Source of the DNA: Cylicocyclus nassatus
Taxonomy: Eukaryota; Nematoda; Chromadorea; Rhabditida; Strongylidae
Direction of reading: 5' to 3'
Length of the DNA: 64,000 nucleotides
Assembly: GCA_958299035.1 (NCBI GenBank)
Contig: CATQJL010000223.1
Coordinates: 75,161,600 to 75,225,599, forward strand
The position numbers were made by a program, and so were the translations under genes. The notes under the pieces were generated by a model. It was not told the DNA's origin, ran no database searches, and saw only the letters and a list, made by a program, of their open reading frames with translations. Below are positions 55,926-64,000 of the stretch, piece after piece (the first letter of the stretch is position 1; each line of letters begins with the position of its first letter).

Positions 55926-57313
55926 TGACTGCTGTATATCTTGAACATCTACTTAGCTTTGCGTTTTTGTCTCGAAAGGGCCAGCTCCACATTCAGTGCT
56001 TGTAACGCAGTGACAATGCGCGCCGTGAACGATCAACGGAGAGTTCGATCGCGCGTGAGCTCGTAAGTTTTGCGGCGACCAAAATGGTCGCGAGCAACAC
56101 GTCCTTCAGTCGGACACGTCGTGTCCTTTGTTTCTTTACATTACAACATATTTCGGGTGTTTACTATGGACCCTGGAGACAATTGTGAACACTAAGGAGT
56201 CGAAACCTCAAAACTCGCCGAGACTTCGCATGGTGAGGTCATCTGACCTATCAAACATAAATATCATAATCATTTTGAATCAACACGATTTTTTTGATTA
56301 AGGTAAAACCATAAATTGTAAAACCTATAATAATTATAAAAAAGCTCTTACCGTTCAATTTTAGTATTGTTTTCGTGATCAGCATGTCAAAAACCCCAAT
56401 ATGCTACGTTTTATCCAAAATCGTAAAATTTTAAAATCTTTCTCCTTGTACCCATGTATTTACCGTAACACTGACTGGAAAGTCAGAATTTGGCAAGGGA
56501 GCAGCTGCTTTGCAGCTTACGTCATAATTTACATATGGCAAAATTTAATGCGCTATGTTAAAAAAGAAGAAACTTATGGAAGTAGCTGCAAAACTTAGTT
56601 CCCAACTTAATACTATTTTGATGAACATGTGGGTGCTCAACCTAGTGCTTCTGGCAGTGGGGACAGGGAAGACTTGGTAAGTTTAAAAAAGAATGAGTGA
56701 GAGGGGGAAAAGGTCCGTTATAGTACTCACGAAGCAGGATATGCCAGCTAGTGGTAAATGAAACCACCTAACATCAGTGAGCTTCAATTTTCAGCTCATA
56801 ATTGTACAGAATCTCGTTACTTTGATCAACAGTCATACAATCTCAGAGTCAGTAACATGTGACAGAGATAATGCATGTGTCAACATGTAAAGCATATAGC
56901 TTGATTGGGATGCTTCAATGGTTTTTGGAAAATTGGCTATTGGCTGCCACTGTGTTAAGCTGAAGGGGATGCATGCAGTGGTTTGTGGTAGATCGAACGC
57001 ATGCTTTGCGTTGTTGAGTCAGATCCTCAGTACATTTGCAGTTTCCATTACACTCATAATGTGTTATACGAAAACTACCGAAATTGTAAAGAAAAAATAT
57101 TGACTTGATCAAAAAAAGTGTCAAATCGTGAGATAGGTAACAGAGTCATAACATGTGTGCATATACTTGGAAAACTTACTTATAGGACCTCGCAATTATG
57201 AATAATGTATTTTTCTCAGCGTTTTTACTCTTACACACTTTAAACATTTGAATTACACTCAATTCGATGAGCAAGTTTATTGTGGCCACACTTACTCTGT
57301 ATAGTACCTCAGC
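55926..57313. other. Gene-free stretch
   Basis: Possible distal part of the Harbinger element, but its ends could not be found. ATGCCAGCTAGT near 56740 resembles a Helitron 3' end but lacks the GC hairpin. Confidence 0.3.
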
Positions 57314-57365
57314 GCTACGGTATACTCTATTTCAAAAAAGCTACGGTGTACTCTATTTCAAAAAA
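57314..57365 (+). repeat. Tandem duplication, 26 bp x 2
   Basis: GCTACGGTATACTCTATTTC plus AAAAAA repeats at 57340 with one substitution. Confidence 0.9.
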
Positions 57366-57484
57366 GTGTTATGGATTAATGCTTTGTGGCCGAGTACCAA
57401 ATGCTGTGCTTGAATCTCCCTGACATAAAAAGTTGTAGACTGTATATGCTTTCGCGAAACCTAAACAAATGCAGCTTGCAAGGG

Positions 57485-57942
57485 AATGGTCAGAAATTGA
57501 AGTGGTCAATCCAGACAATCGGCACACCATTAGATGCAGCATAAAACGCTGATTCTGAATCTGTATTCCGTATCTGCTTACCGCCTTTGTGGGCGAAGTT
57601 ATAAGCCGTGAAAGGCCGTTATTTTGCTAAAAGATCGTGCATGCAAAACGCAGCTTTGGCAATACAAAGCCATGTTCAGCTCAATGCTGTGCCAAAACAT
57701 GAAGCTAGGTTACTTTATGATCTTAGAGTTCAAAGGTGAGCTGGAAGTGCAACAATATGCTCAATTTCGTAACTTTCATGCACGATTTTTTCGCCATAAA
57801 ACTACTCATAATATTTCGTCCACAAAGACCATAAGCAGATTGGAATACAGATTCAAAATCAGCGTTGAATGCTGCATCGAACAATTGGCAGCTTGCTTGG
57901 ATTGGCCACTTCGATTTCTGACCAATTCCTTGTTAGTCGAGC
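57485..57942. repeat. Fold-back, ATCTGC...TTATAAGCCG family
   Basis: GAAATTGAAGTGGTCAATCC (about 57495) to GAATCTGTATTCCGTATCTG is inverted at about 57838-57930. Same layout as 35566-36022. A 118-residue + frame across it (57624-57980) is judged a repeat artefact. Confidence 0.7.
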
Positions 57943-59151
57943 AGGTCTTGTTAACTATAGATATCAAGACTCAAAAATAACATTCCTCGCAGGCAGTCAG
58001 TAGGAAGCACCAACTCTAGCATGATAACTGTGACGGCTCATAAAACAACCTTATGCATTTATCAATGGCTCGTAAACAAAGCAAAAGCATAAAATCTTGG
58101 CATAATATTTTCAGTCATGCATTTCATTCCACGATTTTCTCACAACTACTTTATATGAGACAGAGCTTATAATGGACAACAATGTGTTTTTTTACCATTT
58201 CACCGTAGTTATTTCCATCCAAATTGAAGACGGCATCCAACTAAATTTTCGTCTTGCTTGTCTTCGTCATTTTGAGGTCTTTCTTTGGCCCTTATTACGT
58301 ATTTGAAGTACAATTTGCAAAAACTCAAAAAATCCCAATTTAGAGCCTCGTCCTGAAGGCACAGATGACTTTCAGTACCTAGATGAGCGGAGCTTGAAAG
58401 GGCATCTGTTGCTTGTTATCACAATCGAGGTTTCAGGTCTATTTTTTACATTCATGTGCCACATAAAAGAAATGCATCAACGCAGATGCTTACTCTGTTT
58501 ACTCTTAGACCTTCTTGTAGCCCAGATATAGGCGATCCCGTGTTTATAGCGGGTGTGCCCTGCGGACATTTGAACACGTTGAAAAAGTTGTTGAACTTCC
58601 ATTCTAAAGCATTACTTTTTTTTACTCTCTAGCTGCCAAAAACTGCCACACGCATACGTTGGCAAACATCGGCAAAGCTCCGCCCGCTTTGAAGTGGGGA
58701 AAGTAGGATATCAATAGGAAAGCATTTCTACCTAAACACTGCTTACCATCATTTTTTACCTTTAAGACTTAAAGTCAGTGTGCGAGTAAGATCGAGTGTC
58801 GTGGAATAGTAATGTATTGAGGAAAATAAAAAGAGTACAAAGTTTCGTTTCTCAGTATGAACAATTTTCTGCTCAAGGGAGAGACATTGGCTTATGGCTG
58901 TATCGTGCTGTAGTAAACAACTGTGTTTGGATGAATGAGACTGGACGAAGTGATGAACAAGGTAGCCCGTGCTAGGAATGCTGAACAATGTTGCTGCGAT
59001 CTGATTGGAGATTTCTCAAGATCAATATTTGAAGTTCTAGCCTATCTTATATAAAATAATTTTATAATATTTCTGTTCTTTAAATCAAAGCTCTTGAGCT
59101 AACGCAGGGCTGTTTGAAAAAGGCTTCCTTGAGCACGTTACATGTGAAAGA
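57943..59151. other. Gene-free stretch
   Basis: Nothing recognised. Confidence 0.3.
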
Positions 59152-59345
59152 AAATTGTCTAAACATTAGATTAGTTGTGTTTCAGTGCAGTTATGCAAAT
59201 GAGTAGTTCTTCTTCTTAGTAAACATAAAACAAATTGTAATTTCTAGAAATTGTCTAAAACATTAGATTCGTTGTGTTTCAGTGCAGTTATGCAAATGAG
59301 TAGTTCTTCTTCTTAGTAAACATAAAACAAATTGTAATTTCTATA
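59152..59345 (+). repeat. Tandem duplication, 96 bp x 2
   Basis: AAATTGTCTAAACATTAGATT...CAAATTGTAATTTCTAG repeats from 59248 with very few differences (an extra A, T to C), so recent. Confidence 0.92.
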
Positions 59346-59366
59346 ATACTGCTGCTTGCTGAAATA

Positions 59367-60500
59367 TTAGGTCGCCTAAAGCAATTTCACTTTTTTCAAA
59401 CGGGCGCCACATTTAATGGAACGAAGGTTTCTGAGAGATCTAAAAGCATTCAATGCAGCATATCATTCTCTAACAAATATGAAATTGTTGCAAAGCAATC
59501 AATGAGCTTTCAGAATATAACCAAAAGCGACCATGCTTTTTGAGATAGTCAAGTTTCACAGTCTTTTGAAACTTTCATATCAATCCTCAGAAGGAGATCA
59601 AGTAACGTTTGATAAAGCAAACCTTATAGAATACAGTACAACTTGCTTCTTTATTTCGTAGCTCGCCGTAATTTTTCAAAGGATTTTTTAACGAAACTAT
59701 CGGATTTAGGCAGGCCCATATCGGCACATCGCATCAAACATCATACTTTTTCAGAATTTGAGACTACCAAGATGGTACTATGGCTTAGCACTAATTTTAC
59801 AAAGCAAGCAAGAGTTTATGGGCTCGAAATATCAAATTTCGAGTTCTTCGGGTGCAGCCTGAGGCTCGCTAAAAAATGAGTTATGATGATTTCGTCCCCG
59901 GAAACTAAACGAATCGAAAACAAAAACACTTGTTAGAAAGAGGAGAAAATGCTACATCGAATAGTGCCTGAGCTGGTCTTTTTTTGATGTTCTACGAGGA
60001 TTTAGCTGTCTAAGTATGGAAATCGGTAGCATCAGTTAGAATTCTGTTAAAAATGTATGACAAGCTATGGAAAGGAGAAAAAAAGTAGTTTTGCATTCTG
60101 TATGGTTTGCTCTACAATTGTATGACAAGCTACGGAAAGGAGAAAAAAGTAGTTTTGCATTCTGTATGGTTTGTTCTATAATGTATGACAAGCTATGGAA
60201 AGGAGGAAAAAGTAGTTTTGCATTCTGTATGGTTTGCTCTATAAAGAGGTTACTTGTACTTTTTCGGAGGGTTGATGTAAAAGTTTAGAAAAATTGTGAA
60301 AATTGACCATCTCAAAAAGCATAGGCCGCGAATTTTGGTTATTCTCCGAAAGCTCATTAAGGGCGCCGCAACAATTTCATAATCATTAGAAAGAAAATGA
60401 AATGCTGCATCGAATGCCTCCAGGATCTCTTAGAAATCTTTGTTTCATTGCATGCTGCGCCCGTTTGAAAAAAAGCGAATTTACTTTTGGAATGACCTAA
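59367..60500. mobile_element. Mariner-like element, second copy of the 43107 family
   Basis: Ends TTAGGTCGCCTAAAGCAATT and TACTTTTGGAATGACCTAA, TA at 59365-59366 and 60501-60502; shares CTTTTTTCAAACG, TTCATTCTC-like and CTTTTTGAGA blocks with 43107-44080. Longer because of an internal three-unit tandem repeat. No transposase recognised. Confidence 0.8.
60056..60244 (+). repeat. Tandem repeat, 63-65 bp x 3
   Basis: TATGACAAGCTATGGAAAGG...GTATGGTTTGCTCTA starts at 60056, 60121 and 60184. The open frame over it (VWFALQLYDKL-type repeats) is a by-product. The related element at 43107 has only one such unit. Confidence 0.92.
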
Positions 60501-60502
60501 TA

Positions 60503-61069
60503 AATAGCGCAAAGGGTATATCCGCCAGAAACTTTTAAGTTTGGAGAATGTGGCTCTTCCTTTCTTTGATGCCAAAACATCCTTGCTGAGACTGATTGGC
60601 AAAGATTCATCACAAGCTATGAATTAGAATTTTGAGGCTTCAAAGTTTCAGTGCGAAGTCACAGTTTAAGAGTGCCTACTTGACTTGAGCATCTCATCGT
60701 TAGTAATTCTTTAGAGAGGAGTACACTATCAAGGAAAAAATTGTGAATATATCCGTTTAGGCTAGAACTAACAAATACCTAAAGCTCGCTTGGTATTATA
60801 CTTTTCAACATCATTTTCATTCCAGCAAAAAACATATTGTTTCAAAAAATAAGGCATTTTCATGCTTAACATATTGACATCCGCAGGAGTACAGTGTGCT
60901 CATTTGCAGCTACCATTTATTTTGGCATATACCTGAGTTAGTGTCATAACGGTACTTGTCAAAGGGTTGGCTACAAATGATGTTTAATATACAAACATTT
61001 TTATCAATCACTCTTTTTTATCAACTTCAAACGTACGATACCAACGATTGTTCCCCTCAAAAGTTAACA
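60503..61069. other. Gene-free stretch
   Basis: Nothing recognised. Confidence 0.3.
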
Positions 61070-62100
61070 GGTTAGGCCTCGAATATATCTCGCGTGATTT
61101 CTCCAAAGCGGCGATACACGATCTCGCAACTTGCCAGATGTCCTCCAATTTACAGCGTGTGAAATTCAAGCGCGTAGGCGCGTAACATCTTATGCGTACA
61201 ATGCGTTTAACGAGGTCATCACCGCGTAGCGCAATCATACATCTGCGCGCGAGCATACCGTAGGTGCAGCGTGCAGGGACCGTGCTGCGCACAACCTCGC
61301 GGGCATTGTTTTTATCATTGTAACTCGTGATTTTCTGTTCTTGTAACAGCGCACTGCCATTTTTCTTGCTTCTATGCTCGTATGCGATCTGTCTTGATAC
61401 TGGATATGATTTTTTTCGCAGCAAAGGAGGGAGGTATCAGTTTTTCGAGCGTTTTTTCTCATGTCATCTTTCATTTCATCCAAGCCTTCTTCTGATGGCT
61501 GATTCAGATATCATGATTCATTATGTCGAGTCTGTTTCAGCGGACATAATTGTATATCGTCTAGGTTTAAGTTAACAGCGCGTTGGCGCTGTTCACTCAA
61601 ATTATTCTCTCAACCTATAGATATACGATTACACCTCACAAATTCACTTTTGGCTGTAAAGAGGAAGAACATCAGCCTTTCTCACAATTCTTAAATGGAA
61701 TGATTTAGACTACATTTTCTTTCCTCGAACCTCCATTTTGTCTTTCAATTTGCGCAGTGATACTTTGAGAGATCAGAAAGAGCAGTAAAATTAGAGTTTT
61801 CGACAGGAAAAGCTTAGAAATTTGGGAGCAGGACAGCGAAAAAGCTGAGAAAGAAGGCGGAAGAGTTGCTAAAACAAGGACTACGCCGCTTTGCATGGCA
61901 TGGTCCCTGCGCGCTACAGCCCACGGTAGCGCTCGCGCGCAGGCGTGTGACTGCATTACGCAACGCTGACCCCCTTCGAACGCATTGTACATGCAAATCT
62001 CGTTTGCAGGTATGTGTCGACGGTAGACAAACAATCGTAGCAATTAGAATTTGCGCGACGACGACTAGACAATCCCTTACAGAGTGAATGCAGTGAAATC
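61070..62100. repeat. Fold-back with GC-rich arms
   Basis: About 61199-61300 (ACAATGCGTTTAACGAGGTC, CTGCGCGCGAGC, CAGCGTGCAGGGACC) is inverted at about 61883-61992. The outer parts are too worn to place the ends. CTCGCAACTTGCCAGATGTC near 61120 links it to 30103-30356. The 138-residue - strand frame (61008-61424) crosses the left arm and is not supported as a gene. Confidence 0.6.
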
Positions 62101-64000
62101 GGAAAACGGAGAACCGCAAAGCGTGGATAGAACAGATACGCATTTTCGTTTGTTAACAAAATAGCAAGAGTCATCAATAGAATCTGTGGATGATTTTTTT
62201 TTATTCAAAGACAGTAAGACTGTCAAGGTGTACAAACTCCAATCAAATCGTTTGGCAATGCCACTTATTACAGCTGCGTTAATGAATGACACTTTGGTAA
62301 CTTATCATTTATAAATCTGTTTGGTGCTTATTGGCATGGTAGACCTGCACGCCGGAGAGCCAAACACACCCGAAAAATCCAAGTGTCTCGTAATCATCTT
62401 GCGGCACATGCGCTGCTCTCAAGTTGAGACTTTTACAGTCGGAATCAGGCCGAAATGTTGGCGTAGATTTACCAGTACTAAGGGGCTGCGCTGCACATAT
62501 ACACTGTTGGGTGGAGCGAAAAGAAAGAGAAAGCGGACAAAAAGCATTAGACATGACATAAAATCGTGGCTATGCAAATGCGCATCACTCTTATTTGGCC
62601 TGATTCAGGTTGGACAGATCGCACAAATTCGTCTATCCATTTAGTTGATTACCAGCAACAGAGAATGTATGCGGCTGGAGAACATATTCTTATGATCAAT
62701 GCAGATTTATTCCCGTCCTTCAGCATAACATTTAGCTGAATGAAAACTAGAATTCTTATTGTATTCAAACGAGCACTTACATGCAAATTTGCGCTTTCGA
62801 TGCATCAAAGAACGTCAGTACGAACCCTTTATACTGATGGTCAAACAGTTGATTTAATTCATTTTCCTTGCTCTTTTTGAATAACCTTCTTATCAACCTA
62901 TTGTCTACTATTTTGTCTGCCATCTCCGCGGTTATGTACTAACATCTGCGCATTTAGATTTAAGAAGGTGAGATCATAAACATTCTTGATTTTTGGAGCA
63001 ATACTATTTTGTTACCAAATTACCTATCAATAATCATTAATTAGCAGTGATAATGAAAGATTTGAAAGCCACGTAAAAAGTTTGAAAGCAAGATTTTTAG
63101 AAAAGGTCAAGCCTTAGATAGTGATTTCAAGCACAAGTGTTCCATTTCAAATTTTTTGATGCATTCTCTTCCATCGCCAACAATACTCTGCGGTGCTCGG
63201 TGTGCCTATTCATTGTACTTACTGATGGCCTGTCATAGGCAAAAGTCTAAAAAGATTTGAAAATCTGACCGTATACATATTTAAATGAGCATGTATCTGA
63301 AGATGAATCTCGCCAAGCTGAGTCGAGCGGTGCCCTTAGAATCAGAACTCGTCCACTCTGAACCAAGATATGGCGATGCGACGCGGACTTTGGCGCAATC
63401 CGATGGAGTTCTTCGATTTTTTGACTAGTTATAAGCGCCAATACAGATGGCTTGATAAGTTTGTAGAAGGTCAAACTGTAGCAATCCGCACATTTTTAGC
63501 CTGCCATTAATGGCTCAATTCATCAAATTGGATTGCAACATCTGCAAAAAACAACGACTATATGTCTGTAGCAATTCCAGTCATATTTCTCCCCTCTCAG
63601 GCTTTCCAACCGCGGTAAAAGAACGCCAGAATGTGCACTTTGATCAATACCTCCTCATAGTCACAAGCATGCAAATTGCTGGAAAGGGAGATCACGAACA
63701 AAAAAATCTTTATATTTCAAAACTTGAACATTTGGATTTTATGCTGCATCTCCGTCTGCAAATACTTCTTCTGACTCCACCATGAACACACTATACAGGA
63801 CGTATCGCATAAGCAGTCATTGTAGCTTTCTCATCGACCCATGATTCCCAGCGGCTAACCAACTTTTCTTCATCATCATCATTCTTTTTCCTTACTTGCC
63901 AACGAACCTCAAACTGAACCTGGAGAATTCAAAAACAACTTTGGTTGATTTTTGATAAATTTTGATGAGAAAAAAAATTCCCGATCTCCAAATTTTGAAA
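62101..64000. other. Gene-free stretch to window end
   Basis: No exon or complete element recognised. Around 63420-63780 TTATAAGCGCCAATACAGATG and TTTATGCTGCATCTCCGTCTG suggest a worn copy of the fold-back family at 35566 and 57485. Confidence 0.35.

Noticed and set aside
56700..56760. Possible Helitron 3' end (ATGCCAGCTAGT)
   Set aside because: No GC hairpin before it and no matching 5' end upstream.
60067..60288. Peptide with three KSSFAFCMVCS repeats
   Set aside because: Translation of a three-unit tandem repeat inside a mariner-like element.
1..64000. CRISPR array, rRNA genes or bacterial operons
   Set aside because: No spaced identical short repeats with unique spacers, no rRNA words, and genes have introns; the DNA is eukaryotic.

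Overview
The window looks like nuclear DNA of a nematode, most likely a rhabditid or strongylid (hookworm-like) species. The evidence is eukaryotic coding broken by introns, many of only 44-57 bp, with GTAAG/GTATG donors and TTTCAG-like acceptors. One gene is an S1 serine protease of the nematode trypsin-like type. TA-flanked Tc1/mariner-type elements and RTE-like LINEs are abundant. No bacterial operon, rRNA or CRISPR array is present. The species cannot be fixed from sequence alone.

Only two host genes can be supported. (1) A trypsin-like protease gene on the + strand has exons from about 7.2 kb to 18.9 kb (possibly starting near 5.0 kb). It carries the His, Asp and Ser catalytic motifs, but a 9.3-kb intron is packed with transposons and there is a one-base frame mismatch before the last exon. 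(2) Three consecutive exons on the - strand (41279-41843), with short introns and consistent phase, match a conserved block of the Furry/SAX-2 family. The rest of that gene is not visible. A nearby - strand fragment (41986-42083) resembles DEAH-box helicase motif V.

Almost everything else is mobile DNA, mostly non-autonomous fold-back elements whose two halves are inverted copies. Groups seen: TTAGGT-ended mariner-like elements (13.1, 15.3, 27.5, 43.1, 45.6, 51.8, 59.4 kb); CAGGGTG-ended Tc1/mariner-like elements (5.4, 5.6, 21.3, 34.2 kb); a Tc1-ended element (12.4 kb); CTCAGATAATCGCC-ended elements (2.6, 4.1, 8.0 kb); CTCAGACAG-ended elements (26.5, 39.1, 42.7, 46.1 kb); two Helitrons (13.65, 31.5 kb); hAT-like elements with 8-bp duplications (38.7, 44.7, 54.3 kb); and a long-arm element with a 9-bp duplication (46.8 kb). 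Protein-coding transposon remains are an LTR element with a gag remnant (19.7-21.1 kb), two LINEs on the - strand (22.1-26.0 and 49.3-50.2 kb), and a PIF/Harbinger transposase pseudogene (53.9-55.9 kb).

The layout is strongly nested. At 12.4-15.1 kb a Tc1-type element holds a mariner-like element that holds a MITE and a Helitron placed end to end. At 45.6-48.2 kb a mariner-like element holds two further elements. At 53.9-55.9 kb the Harbinger pseudogene is split by a hAT-like palindrome. These nests give a relative order of insertion. I see no coherent multi-gene system; the notable content is transposon archaeology plus two host gene fragments.
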